Origin: Prorocentrum cordatum | Taxonomy: Eukaryota > Sar > Dinophyceae > Prorocentrales > Prorocentraceae | Length of the DNA stretch: 42,130 nt | Direction: 5' to 3' | Assembly (NCBI GenBank): GCA_963575745.1 | Contig: CAUYUJ010008134.1 | Location: forward strand, 1-42,130 | Part shown: piece after piece, positions 18,362 to 27,187 of the stretch | Layout of the letters: every line of letters starts with the position of its first letter | How positions within the stretch are numbered: the first letter of the stretch is position 1 | Position numbers and translations under genes: made by a program | Notes under the pieces: model-generated | The model's input: only the letters and a program-made list of their open reading frames with translations | What the model was told of the DNA's origin: nothing | The model's database searches: none

Positions 18362-18535
18362 AGGGGGTCCTCCTCCTCCTCTTCCTCCTCCTCCTCCTCC
18401 TCCTCCTCCTCCTCCTCCCCCTCCTCCTCCACATCATCATTCTGCTCCTCCTCCTCCTCCTCCTCCTCCTCCTCCTCCTCCTCCTCCTCCTTGTCGTCCT
18501 CCTCCTCCTCGTCCTCCTCCTCCTCGTCCTTCACC
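18362..18535. repeat. CCT microsatellite
   Basis: CCT array with CTT, CAT and GTC interruptions; reads as poly-Glu on the minus strand. Confidence 0.95.
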
Positions 18536-19030
18536 TACCCCCCTCCAACTAGGGTGGTGGCGGTGGAGAACAGGCCCATCACCTCAGCCTACCATCCCCC
18601 CCTCGCGTGACCCCTGGAGGGCTGGGCCGGACTGGAGAGCACAGCGAGGCTGCTGCCAGAAGGACACGAGGGAGGAGGCCCCGCCTCGTCCCCAGAAAGC
18701 GCCCAGGTGCACGAGGGACAACCGAGGAGCAGCAACGCCAGGGGCCCGCGGACCAGCGAGCCCCTTCCGAGCCCCACCCGTTCCTCCTCGCAGCGCCTCG
18801 ACGGCACGCACAGGAAAGCCACCGAAAGCCAGCAGGCCCGAAGACGACCAGAGCGGCACCGCGAAGATGCTGACGAGCACCGCGGCCGCCAGGGGAGAAG
18901 GCACCGACGGGCGCTGGGATCCGCCAGAGGCCCGGGGCAGCTCGAGGGGGGCGGGCACAGCAGGGGGAGGCAGCCGCAATCCGGGAGGGCGCCAAACCGA
19001 GAGTTCGAGGGCCCCCACCCCCCATGCCGA
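18536..19030. other. No supported gene
   Basis: GC-rich sequence with overlapping open frames on both strands, none with a recognisable domain. Confidence 0.4.
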
Positions 19031-19135
19031 CCTTTCCTCCTCCTCCTCCTCCCCCTCCTCCTCCTCCTCCTCCTCCTCCTCCTCCTCCTCCTCCTCCTCC
19101 TCCTCCTCCTCCTCCTCCTCCTCCTCCTCCTCCTG
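19031..19135. repeat. CCT microsatellite
   Basis: About 34 nearly perfect CCT triplets. Confidence 0.95.
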
Positions 19136-19334
19136 CCGTTGCCCCTGGGGAGCCCCCCTCGTCGCGACACGACACGGCGGGAGGCCTCTGGCAGTCTCCG
19201 ACCTCGGGGGTGGGCCCTCGCTGGGCCCCCGAGGAGCCGTCGGGAGACAGCTCGGGGGGAAGAGGCCGGGTCCGGATGCGGCCGCGGCGACGACGGATGG
19301 GACGCGCAGCGGTGCTCGGCATCTCTTCCCTTAA

Positions 19335-19479
19335 GTCGGGCCTGTCCCTCTACTGGAGGAAAGTTGAAGAGTAGTCAAAAAATGAGTCTGGGGACGATCA
19401 TTTCGTGATGATGGTTGATTATTTTTGGACTATTTCCAACTTTTCCTTCAAAATCCGCCTGCAGGAAGACATGCCCGAC
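19335..19479. mobile_element. MITE-like element family D, copy 2
   Basis: Starts GTCGGGCCTGTCCCTCTAC and ends GCAGGAAGACATGCCCGAC, with inner GGAGGAAAGTTG and ATCCGCC arms and an AT-rich middle. The right flank resembles the left flank of copies 1 and 3 in inverted sense (TAGG just outside GTCGGGC), so the true ends may lie 10-15 bases further out. Confidence 0.8.
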
Positions 19480-19633
19480 CTAACCCTTCCCCCTCTGCTC
19501 CTCCGCTCCCACTCGCCGGCACCGCCGCCGCTGGGCGTCCCCCGCCACCGCCCTCCCCGCTCGCTCCCCCCTTCGGTGGCAGCTCCCTCGGAGCCTCCCG
19601 TGCCAGCTCTCTTCGGCTCTTGCGAATAGGCGC

Positions 19634-19745
19634 TGGTCGACGCTAAATCGACGCTAGTCGATGCTAAATCGGCGCCGGTCGACGCAGCATCGGCGCTGCC
19701 TCATCAAGTGCCAGACGCTGAGCGACGCTAACCGACGCTTAAGAC
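19634..19745. repeat. GTCGACGCTAAATC-type minisatellite
   Basis: Short units around TCGACGCTA alternating with TCGGCGCC and TCGATGCTAAATC. Non-coding or low complexity. Confidence 0.7.
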
Positions 19746-19927
19746 GGAATCAAGAGAGTGCCCGTCGGTCGGAAGAAGTGGGTAGAAGCATGATGTTGGA
19801 AGGCACTGAAAAGAGATTGGGCTTTCGCCCGCCCTCTGAAGAGGAGGGAAGAGGGACAACTGCTCGAATATTGGAGCAAGAAGGCGCCCAAAGTAGATTA
19901 GGATTTGGGCATCCGAGCAAGGAGTGA
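19661..19927 (+). CDS. Possible short hypothetical ORF with duplicated RLGF motif
   Basis: An 88-codon frame. Its second half contains two related segments, LEGTEKRLGFRPPSEE and EQEGAQSRLGFGHPSKE, in the same frame, suggesting an internal coding-length duplication. The first half overlaps the GTCGAC minisatellite and is less convincing. No family recognised. Confidence 0.22.
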   Translation: MLNRRRSTQHRRCLIKCQTLSDANRRLRRNQESARRSEEVGRSMMLEGTEKRLGFRPPSEEEGRGTTARILEQEGAQSRLGFGHPSKE

Positions 19928-20023
19928 GGAGGAGAATCATGGGGCGAAGGAGAGGGACGAGGACGACGAGGACAAAGGAGGACGAAGGTGCGAAAGGCCC
20001 AGGCCCCCTCGCACTGTGAAAAA

Positions 20024-20178
20024 AACGCGACGGGATTTGTTCTCTATTTCCGGCATCCGGGGGCCCTTACCGGGCCTCCGGACCGCAAAAAAACGACTCA
20101 GGATGAAAACCTGGTTCCAGAAGGGGTCCAGGCCTCTCAGGGTCGACGTTGCGAAACAAATCACGACGTCGGGGGTCG
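20024..20178 (-). repeat. Interspersed repeat family B, copy 3
   Basis: Contains ACGACTCAGGATGAAAACC, GGGTCCAGGCCTCTCAGGGT and CGACGTTGCGAAACAAATCA, the inverted counterparts of copy 1. It is uninterrupted where copy 2 carries element A4. Confidence 0.8.
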
Positions 20179-20396
20179 GGGGGGGGGCGGGTGAGGGGGG
20201 AGGAGGAGGCAGACAGCGACAGCGATGAGAAAAAAAGGAGGCATCGGAGGAACAGGGACACAGGAACAGCAGCAGCAGGGAGGTGGCATCGTCATGATCC
20301 TCATCCTCATCATAGCTTCCCTGGAATGGCGATGCAACTCCCCGCTGCAGTCTGCCAACACTGCCAAGGACGTGTCTGCGCGATCGCGCAAAATTT

Positions 20397-20593
20397 CGGT
20401 CGGATTCATCATGAATAGGGGGAAAACAAACCTACCTCGCTTTTGATCACCCTCGCTTCCAAGAGATACCAAACGATGCCAAACTGCAGCCTGTACTGGT
20501 CAGGCCGCTTGACGAGGAGGCGCGTGGTATGGCTTGGTTTTGCCTGGAAGCGAAAGCGGGGTAGGTAATTCACGCTCTGAATGAATCCGACCG
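20397..20593. mobile_element. TIR element, ~50-bp imperfect ends
   Basis: The left end has CGGTCGGATTCAT, then ACCTACCTCGCTTT and CTCGCTTCCAAG. The right end has CTGGAAGCGAAAGCGGGGTA then ATGAATCCGACCG. About 197 bp, non-coding, single copy here. Confidence 0.75.
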
Positions 20594-20884
20594 ACACTCT
20601 GAGGTCGTTGGGGCACACTGCGGCACGGCACGTTGCCGGGCAAGACTGACCGGGTCAAGAGAAGCGAGCGGAGCCGAATCGGCGAGCTGTCGAGAGGGCA
20701 AGCCCCGCTGCCCTAAACAGAACTGACAACTCAACCCTGCTACACAAAGAGAAGCAGCACGCATGCCCGCACCAGAGGATGGGATACACACCGGCCACAT
20801 GTCGTTGCCCAGGCGACGGCACCAATCGTCCTCGCACGTCTGAAAGCACTGACAGCAACGCGCATGTCCGCTTCTGCACTGCAT
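20570..20884 (-). CDS. Possible Cys-rich hypothetical coding segment
   Basis: From an ATG at 20884 the frame reads MQCRSGHARCCQCFQTCEDD and continues with WCRRLGNDMWPVC and SLCVAGLSCQFC, nine or more cysteines in about 60 residues. It then becomes less distinctive and enters the TIR element at 20397-20593. The Cys spacing fits no zinc-finger family I can name. It may be an exon; the plus strand is also open here. Confidence 0.22.
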   Translation of the reverse strand: MQCRSGHARCCQCFQTCEDDWCRRLGNDMWPVCIPSSGAGMRAASLCVAGLSCQFCLGQRGLPSRQLADSAPLASLDPVSLARQRAVPQCAPTTSECRSDSFRA

Positions 20885-21039
20885 GGAGACAGCCGCAAAG
20901 AATACACCGAGCTTGCGATGCGCCGTGGCAGGAAACGAACAACGACGAGAACGGCGGGCGAGCGATGGGGCAAGGACAAAGGGAGGCGGAACTGGTGGTG
21001 GATGGCGGCGGCCAACGCCACCCTGGCGACGACAGTGAC

Positions 21040-21100
21040 GACTCTCTCTCTCTCTCTCTCTCCTTCTCTCAGGCTCTCTCTCTCTCAATCTCTCCTAATC
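21040..21100. repeat. CT dinucleotide microsatellite
   Basis: CTCTCTCT runs interrupted by TTC and AAT. Reads as poly-Ser/Leu or Arg/Glu. Confidence 0.9.
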
Positions 21101-21149
21101 TCTCTCGCCATGAGACCCTGCTCGCCACCCCAATGTGAACCTCCGCGTC

Positions 21150-21335
21150 GGGCCCAGGGGGGAAGTGAGAGGGGTGCAGACCTTCCCGGAGGGCGGCGGG
21201 GATTCTCAGAAAAGCCCTTTGGCGCTCTGAGAAGCAGCTCCCGTCTTCGGAGAAAGCTCAGAAATCTTGTCAAAGGCCAGAGGCCTCTGATCCTTCTGAG
21301 CAGGCCTGCTCCCTCGCACTTCCCTCCTGGGCTTA
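21150..21335. mobile_element. Foldback element family E, copy 3
   Basis: The left arm has GCCCAGGGGGGAAGTGAGAG and TTCTCAGAAAAG. The right arm has CCTTCTGAG, CTCGCACTTCCCTCCTGG. Shorter loop than copy 2. Directly followed by a half copy of family D. Confidence 0.7.
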
Positions 21336-21390
21336 GGTCGAGCATGTCCCCCTACAGGCAGATTTTGGGCGAAAAATGTTTTAAAACATA
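21336..21390. mobile_element. Half copy of family D
   Basis: TTAGGTCGAGCATGTCCCCC, CTACAGGCAGATTTT and GGCGAAAAATG match the left end of family D; the other end is missing. Confidence 0.6.
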
Positions 21391-21452
21391 CTCCAAAAAT
21401 GCGGCTCGCCGTCGATCTCTCGCCACGAAGCCCTGCTCGCCACCCCAGGGCG

Positions 21453-22064
21453 TTCCTCACAGGAGCCTGTGGAGCCCAACGCCAGGTGAGACGGGGCATC
21501 CGTCGACCCCGTCGGCGTGCGTGAGAGGCTCTTCGACGCGAGGCCAACCCAACCCAGACTGAAGCACGCCAGCCTCCTTTGAATCGTCGTCGTCGAAAGG
21601 GAGGTCGAACAGAGACGGGGGGTCGAACGATGTCGCATGTATGCCGAAGGGAAGCCTGCTGCGCCCAACTCCGCGCCAGACGGGGCTACAGAAGAAGCAG
21701 AACGGCACGGAGATCCGCTGACGGCGCGCAGCGCCAACCTCCCCTGCAGAAGAGAGGACGGAAAGAAGGCCCGGGGGGCCCAAATAGATCTACGAAATCT
21801 AGGATTCGCATGATTTGCTCATGTCTCATGGGTGTCCCTCTTCCCCTCCATGCACCATGCTTTGTCTTCGCAGAGTCACATGACAAGCAACGTTTGTGTG
21901 TGGTGTCCATGCCTCCCTCCAGAAGAGAAAAGAGAGAAAGAGAGAGATAGAGAAGAAACAAAAAAAAACGAACGCCCGATGTACACAACGGCGCTCCAAC
22001 GCGGAACCCTTGGGCCGCGTTAGACGAACGGAGAGGGGCTGCACAGGGGAGGCTCGGCGGCGAC
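21453..22064. other. No supported gene
   Basis: Complex sequence with an A-rich GAAA/GAGA stretch at about 21922-21970. Frames on both strands lack domains. A 32-bp direct repeat pair (21101-21132 and about 21415-21446) brackets the E3/half-D block to its left. Confidence 0.4.
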
Positions 22065-22187
22065 GATAGGGGTGAATAGCCCAGGGGCGGGCATTACACG
22101 TACTCGCCCGGGAGCCTTTTCCAAGACATAGATCATCGGCGCACCTGAATACATGTATTGCTCTCCCCTGGGCTATTCGCCCCTATC
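22065..22187. mobile_element. TIR element with 23-bp ends
   Basis: GATAGGGGTGAATAGCCCAG at the left and CTGGGCTATTCGCCCCTATC at the right are inverted complements with one difference over 23 bases. 123 bp, non-coding. Single copy in the window. Confidence 0.85.
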
Positions 22188-22189
22188 TT

Positions 22190-22413
22190 GGGCGCCCGAG
22201 TTATCCGGGGTAACTCGGGTCCGTGGTAACTCAGGTTTGGATTCCCGAAAAAGGAACCCGAGTCAGCCCTGACCCGAGTTACCCCTGATGATGTGGGGCT
22301 CTGGACGCCCGAATTATCCGGGGTAACTCGGGCCCAGGGTAACTCGGGTTATTCCCGAGAAAACGAACCCGAGTTAACCCTGACCCGAGTTAACCCTGAT
22401 GGTTCGGGGCTCT
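22190..22413. repeat. Tandem pair of ~112-bp palindrome-rich units
   Basis: Two successive units (about 22190-22302 and 22303-22413), each with CCGGGGTAACTCGGG, a central ATTCCCGA, ACCCGAGT and CCTGACCCGAGTTA, ending GGGGCTCTG. ACTCGGGT and ACCCGAGT motifs alternate, so each unit can fold on itself. Confidence 0.85.
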
Positions 22414-22630
22414 GACTATCGTCGCCTCTGAGAGGGGGGGGGAGGGGGGGCGATCCGCCGACGCCACAGAGGCGGAACTCCCCGGCGCCTCCTCCGGAGC
22501 CGGGGGGGGGCCCGTGGCGTCGTGAACGGCGCCCCGCGGTGGGGCCGAAGAGCGGGTGCGCACGCGGCCGACTGCTGCGGCCAGGGGGGGAGGGCGAGAG
22601 GAACGGGGAGAGGAGGACGAGGGGGCAGAG

Positions 22631-22829
22631 AAGGAGGAGGAGGAGGAGGAGGAGGAGGAGGAGGAGGAGGAGGAGGAGGAGGAGGAGGGGGGGGAGGAAA
22701 AGGAGTAGGAGTAGGAGTAGGAGTAGGAGTAGGTAGGAGTAGGAGGAGGAGGAGGAGGAGGAGGAGGAGGGAGGAGGAGGAGGGAGGAGGAGGAGGAGGA
22801 GGGAGGAGGATGATGATGATGATGACAAG
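22631..22829. repeat. GGA/GTA/ATG microsatellite at the 3' end of the LINE
   Basis: (GGA)n, then AGGAGT units at about 22700-22740, more (GGA)n and (GAT)n to 22829. Read on the minus strand this tract directly follows the last stem-loop of the retroelement. Confidence 0.95.
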
Positions 22830-22889
22830 CCCTGAGGTCAGGGTTCGGCCGCCTGGCCAGCCTCCTCAGATGAGGAGCACGTACTGGCC
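22830..22889 (-). repeat. Stem-loops in the LINE 3' untranslated region
   Basis: CCCTGA/TCAGGG (22830-22843) forms one small hairpin. CTCCTC/GAGGAG (22862-22877), enclosed by GGCCAG (22855-22860) and CTGGCC (22884-22889), forms a second. They lie between the ORF2 frame end (22898) and the microsatellite tail, where stringent LINEs have the structure recognised by their reverse transcriptase. Confidence 0.6.
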
Positions 22890-22897
22890 GACGGGCC

Positions 22898-24544
22898 TCA
22901 CGACCTCTGCGCCAGCGCGACGAGCTGCTTGAAAGCCGCAGCCCTGGCCACCGCGCCCTCTCTCGACTCCTCGGAGTCGGCTCTGGCCCGCTCCGCCCGC
23001 GGCGACGCAGCAGCAGCGGCAGCCTCGACGCCGTGCTCGAGGCCGCCGAGCGAGGCACGGCGGCCGCCGTCCAGCGCGGCCACGCGGCCGCCGAGGCCGC
23101 CACCTTGCCCACGTCCTTGCCCTCGTACGCTCGGTGCGGCCCGAGGATCCCAGGGCCCTGGCCAACCGCCGAGGGCGGGGACACTTTCCCAGGCAGGCCC
23201 GTGGCGCAGAGGGGGGTACGTGGCACACGGCCTGCACACCGCCCCCGCTGCTGCTGCCTCGGCGCCGCGCCCGCTGCCCTCGAGCTCGGCCGAGGCAATG
23301 GCGCCGTCGCGCTCGTCCAGGCTGGGTGCGGCTGCGCCAGGGGCCTGCTGCCCACGCGCGCCAGCCGCCGCCAGGAGGCGGGCGACGCGCTCGGCGAAGC
23401 CCAGCGAGCCCAGTGCCGTCGCGGCGTGGCCGCCCCGCGCGCCCGACACGCCACCGGCCGCGGCCGAGCCGCTCGCCACCCCCGCAGCAGCCTCCTCGGC
23501 GTCGTGCGCGGTGTCGTCCAGCGCGCCCACGGGGTCGACGTCCAGCGCGTCCGAGCCGTCGGCGCCCGCCGAAAGGCAGTCCGCCGCCCCCGCAGCTGCA
23601 GCCTCCGCGTCGTGCTCCGCGTCGCCCAGCGCGCCCTTGGTGTCGACGCCCAGCGCGTCCGAGCCGTCGACAACCGCCAGCGATCTGCCCGCCTCCCCAG
23701 CATCAGCCGCCTCAGCGCCGAAGCCCAGCGCGCCCAGGAGGCCGTCGTCCAGCGTGCCCGAGCTGCCGAGGCCCATCGCTAGGCCGAGCGCCTCCGCAGC
23801 AGCTGCAGCCTCGGCGTCGTGCTCGTCGTCGCCCAGCGCGCCCTCGACCGCGACGTCCAGCGCGGCCGAGCCGTCGAAGGAGTCCTTCTCCAGGCCGAGC
23901 GCCTCCGAGGCTGCTACCACCTGAGTGTCGCGCTCGTCGTCGCCCAGCGCGCCCGCGCACTGTGCGCCCAGCGCGCCCGAGCCGTCGAGAGCCGCCGCCG
24001 AGCCGCGCAGCGCCCCCGCGCCAGCAGCCCCAGCAGCAGCATACTCCGCGACGTGCTCCACGCTGTCCGCCGCGGCCGAGGAGATGACGCACTGCGTGGT
24101 CTTGCGGCGCGGTCCCGTGCTGGCGGCGGCACTGGGCCCCCCAGCAGCAGCAGCTCCTTGGGCCCCCCTGAGTCGTGCCCCAGCACGCCTATCCCTTCGA
24201 GCTCCGCGAACTGCCGCCTGCTGGAAATCTCCTCTGGCCATCGCGTGTCCGAACATGGTGTTCCTCCCTTCCTGCTCGTCACACCAGGACTGTGCCCTTT
24301 CACGCACTCGTTGGTGAAGTGCAGCCATTCTGCTCTCAAAACCTGCCTCAGGCACTGCCCCGTCCGTGCCACTGAGGATGTCAACCTTCGTGAAAGTGGT
24401 GTGAACCTCGCTTGTCGTCTCCAGCCGTCGAAGAGGGGTGGTGCTGTCGATGAACTTCTTCAGCTTCTTGAAGGGACCGAAGCCACGCCTCAGGTTGTGG
24501 AGGACCTCGAGGCCCTTGGTAGTGGCGACTGCGCAGGGCTGTCG
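22898..24544 (-). CDS. LINE ORF2, third segment: end of zinc tail plus Ala/Gly/Asp repeat domain
   Basis: Continues the ORF2 frame directly after the TAG at 24545-24547 and stays open for 548 codons to TGA. Residues 1-25 (TTKGLEVLHNLRRGFGPFKK) look like the end of the zinc-tail domain that begins before the TAG. Next comes a mixed region (FESRMAALHQRVRERAQSW), whose ATG at 24328 could start a separate protein. About 23400-24010 encodes six imperfect repeats of 33-39 residues, pattern DGS-x-ALG...GALGDDEHDAEAAAA. Unit spacings of 117, 108, 99, 108 and 111 bases are all multiples of three, and third codon positions are mostly G/C, supporting this strand and frame. It ends with a basic/Ala-rich part (FKQLVALAQRS). 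Function of the repeats is unknown; a structural or nucleoprotein role is only a guess. Confidence 0.6.
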   Translation of the reverse strand, partial: RQPCAVATTKGLEVLHNLRRGFGPFKKLKKFIDSTTPLRRLETTSEVHTTFTKVDILSGTDGAVPEAGFESRMAALHQRVRERAQSWCDEQEGRNTMFGHAMARGDFQQAAVRGARRDRRAGARLRGAQGAAAAGGPSAAASTGPRRKTTQCVISSAAADSVEHVAEYAAAGAAGAGALRGSAAALDGSGALGAQCAGALGDDERDTQVVAASEALGLEKDSFDGSAALDVAVEGALGDDEHDAEAAAAAEALGLAMGLGSSGTLDDGLLGALGFGAEAADAGEAGRSLAVVDGSDALGVDTKGALGDAEHDAEAAAAGAADCLSAGADGSDALDVDPVGALDDTAHDAEEAAAGVASGSAAAGGVSGARGGHAATALGSLGFAERVARLLAAAGARGQQAPGAAAPSLDERDGAIASAELEGSGRGAEAAAAGAVCRPCATYPPLRHGPAWESVPALGGWPGPWDPRAAPSVRGQGRGQGGGLGGRVAALDGGRRASLGGLEHGVEAAAAAASPRAERARADSEESREGAVARAAAFKQLVALAQRS

Positions 24545-27187
24545 CTACTTGGCCTTGCGCCGCTGCAGCGCCCAAGCCCCACACTTGACACAGATGAACA
24601 CTGGCCTGTAGGTGTCCTGCCCGTCGCTCTCCAAGGTGCCCTTCTGGTTGACCGCGACCAGCTTGTGGCCATTGGGGTTGCGCCGATGGTCCAGCAGGAA
24701 AGTGGGCGTCCCAGGGCACCCCGTGAGGGGGAGCGGTTGCCCAGGCATGTGTAACTGTAAGCAGGTGATGCATTGCACGCCCAGCTCGCCACCTTGCCAT
24801 TGGTGCCATGTTGCCTTCCTTGTGCTCGCTGCTCTCCGCCAGGTCGGTGCCCTCCTGGTCCACCTGATTTGGTCGTCCTTGTCGAAGATGGGCATGACGT
24901 GGGCGATCAGCTTCGCTAACTGGTTTATTCTGTCTACGCCCTTCTGCATCTCCTCGACTACCTGCAGCTCGGGGGCGGGGTGGATCGCCGCTGCCTCCTT
25001 GGCCCTGCGGTCCGCTACAATGTTCGCGTCCGTTATCCTCCTCTGGCTGTCGGAGAGCGCTGCGTACTCGTCCCCAGAGCGGTGCGCTTTGACGTGGGCG
25101 CACTGCTGCACGTGCGTGAAGCCGTCGGGCGACTGCGCGAAGTGGGCGATGCACGCATAGGGGGTCCTGGCCTTCAGCTGCAGCTCTTTCTGCTTGTTGC
25201 CCAGATGGATGACGCCCTTGAAGTCGGCGTAGACGGTGCAGGGTCGGTCTGCAACCTGAGACACGAAGGCTGCCGCTAGATGCTCTCCGACGGCAGACTC
25301 TTGGGGTAAGGATGCGGGTACTGCTCCGTGCATGGTCGCCAGCGGCATGTCTGAGCGGGGGTCCAGCAGGGCGAGGCTCCATCCTGCTCGCTGGAATTCC
25401 TTGATGGGCGGCTTGGTGCACGAGCCGTCAGTAGCGATCTCCATACTAGCATCGTCATCCCTGAGGAAACAGGCTGCCATCTGCTCAGGCTCCTGACATT
25501 CTTCATCTGGTACTGGGACTCCTTGGCCGTCAAGTATGACGCTGGTAGTGCCCAAACTCATTGGAACATCCGCACACGCATATCCAAACATACCCTCAAT
25601 AAAACCAGGCTCATCTGCATGCATGCGTAGCCCGTCGAGGAAATGTTGTGGGACCTCTGCATCAGCTCGAGCTTGCTGAACTTCAGGTCTTGTGCAATCA
25701 AGAAGTCGGTGCACCAGCGAGTCGGGAGCTCCACAGGGACACCTACCATCCGTGTTGTATCCACGCTGTTGGGCTCTCATCCTTGTCCAGACTCCACTGC
25801 GCGCTACATTCATGATGCAGAACTTCTGGTGCGCCGTGTACCGTTTGCTGCGCATGGAGACCAGGGGGGCTAGGATGTCGAAAGTGGCACGCTTGCCCTC
25901 ACCAAGGCCAAGCTTGCCCGCTAGGTCTCGCTCATGCTGACATTGAACGCCTTGCTGCAACATCTGGAGCATTAAGCTTGGGGTGAGCTGCTCCACAAAT
26001 ACCTGATCCCCTCGATGGTTACGCCACCTCAGTGCCGAGGTTGCTGTCCAGCCTGCCCGCGCCAGCGAGAGGGCAGCTCGTTGGAGAGGCCAACGGGTAG
26101 CTCCCCACGAGCTGCATACCCCAGGTACTTCCACCGCTCTTCGCCACCACGTCGTAAGTAGTGCCAGAGGTACTGGTGCCTGAGTAGGTTGCGATACTGC
26201 CATCCAGACCATCCGCGACCACTGCAGCACTGGCGCCATCGCAATCGCCACTGTGGGGTCGCCCAGTAGCACCACCTTGGCCGAGGCCGAGACGCCCCCA
26301 TGACAGGGTTTGCGGAACTTGTCGAAGTCTGTTCGCAGCTTGTGGAGCTCCCTGTCGGTGAGACCCGTGATCTCCACGCCGAACGTGGCCGCAGGTCGAG
26401 CTCCAGCTCGGAATATCTTGGCCGTGCGCTGCGTCTGCTGTCCTGGTAGTCGATGTCTGAATCGCCCCAGCTTGCGCAGCCTCTGCTTGTAGATCTTGTG
26501 GCGTGCCTGCTGCTTGGCGCGGAGGAGCTTCCCTCGCCTCCTCCGTGCCCCCGCGAAGCCAGTGCCCAGGTAGGTCGCCCGACTGCGATTCATGTCAGCA
26601 GGAAGTTGCAGCTGTCGCACCACTTCCTTCCCAATCCCATTTGACCTGGCCACCACAGCAAGCTTATCATTAATACGGGCGCCGAGCTGCTTAGCCACAT
26701 TGAAAAAGGCATTGCCCGCCTCGACCGCCTGCAGGATGACACTCTCCTTGGCGGCTCCATTGATACCGAGGGAGGTGTCGTCAATGTAGGACGCGAACCT
26801 TACCAGCGGGTGGAGCGTGACGTAGATATCGTACTGCTCGATGGCGTGCGCCTTTATGACCACGTCTGCGTAGCCATCGCCTGCTGGGAGGCCGAATTTT
26901 GCATGCCGTGGCTGCGCGCCGCGATGCTGGTGGAGACGTATCACTCGTGGTCCCCTCCACTGGTTGTACACAATTTTTACCATCGCCAAGGGCATTCCAA
27001 GCCTCAGCAGCTTGTCCCTTGCTTCGTCCAGGGGAATCAGCTCGCAGTACTTGCTGTAGTCAGCAATGATGGTGGCCGTGTGCCGCCCTGCCTCTGCATT
27101 CTGCTCCGCATCCGCTGCCAGGACCCAGGCACTGTCGACCGCGCTCCTGTTCTTGGCAGCCGCCCAATAGGGCCTTCGCAGGGCCTC
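24545..27187 (-). CDS. LINE ORF2, second segment: reverse transcriptase palm, zinc knuckle, RNase H, zinc tail
   Basis: Open for 880 codons between the TAA at 27188-27190 and TAG at 24545-24547; the first ATG is at 26995. RT motif A is IIADYSKYCE (Asp near residue 43), motif B corresponds to GLPAGDGYADVV, and motif C is SYIDDT (26777-26788). So the catalytic Asp residues are present. A knuckle DGRCPCGAPDSLVHRLLDC lies near residue 480 (about 25700-25750). RNase H has ATDGS (Asp at 25427-25429), SAVGEHLAA (Glu), VYADFKGV (Asp) and DANIVADRRAKEAA (Asp), the complete D-E-D-D set. The end has HKLVAVNQ and FICVKCGAWA, the start of the zinc tail. It copies element RNA into DNA at the nicked target and removes RNA from the hybrid. 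Codon use is G/C-ending throughout. Confidence 0.85.
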   Translation of the reverse strand, partial: EALRRPYWAAAKNRSAVDSAWVLAADAEQNAEAGRHTATIIADYSKYCELIPLDEARDKLLRLGMPLAMVKIVYNQWRGPRVIRLHQHRGAQPRHAKFGLPAGDGYADVVIKAHAIEQYDIYVTLHPLVRFASYIDDTSLGINGAAKESVILQAVEAGNAFFNVAKQLGARINDKLAVVARSNGIGKEVVRQLQLPADMNRSRATYLGTGFAGARRRRGKLLRAKQQARHKIYKQRLRKLGRFRHRLPGQQTQRTAKIFRAGARPAATFGVEITGLTDRELHKLRTDFDKFRKPCHGGVSASAKVVLLGDPTVAIAMAPVLQWSRMVWMAVSQPTQAPVPLALLTTWWRRAVEVPGVCSSWGATRWPLQRAALSLARAGWTATSALRWRNHRGDQVFVEQLTPSLMLQMLQQGVQCQHERDLAGKLGLGEGKRATFDILAPLVSMRSKRYTAHQKFCIMNVARSGVWTRMRAQQRGYNTDGRCPCGAPDSLVHRLLDCTRPEVQQARADAEVPQHFLDGLRMHADEPGFIEGMFGYACADVPMSLGTTSVILDGQGVPVPDEECQEPEQMAACFLRDDDASMEIATDGSCTKPPIKEFQRAGWSLALLDPRSDMPLATMHGAVPASLPQESAVGEHLAAAFVSQVADRPCTVYADFKGVIHLGNKQKELQLKARTPYACIAHFAQSPDGFTHVQQCAHVKAHRSGDEYAALSDSQRRITDANIVADRRAKEAAAIHPAPELQVVEEMQKGVDRINQLAKLIAHVMPIFDKDDQIRWTRRAPTWRRAASTRKATWHQWQGGELGVQCITCLQLHMPGQPLPLTGCPGTPTFLLDHRRNPNGHKLVAVNQKGTLESDGQDTYRPVFICVKCGAWALQRRKAK

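Noticed and set aside
23033-24087. Plus-strand Ala/Pro/Arg-rich frames opposite the repeat domain
   Set aside because: G/C-ending codon bias and unit spacing fit the minus-strand frame, which also continues from RNase H and the zinc tail.
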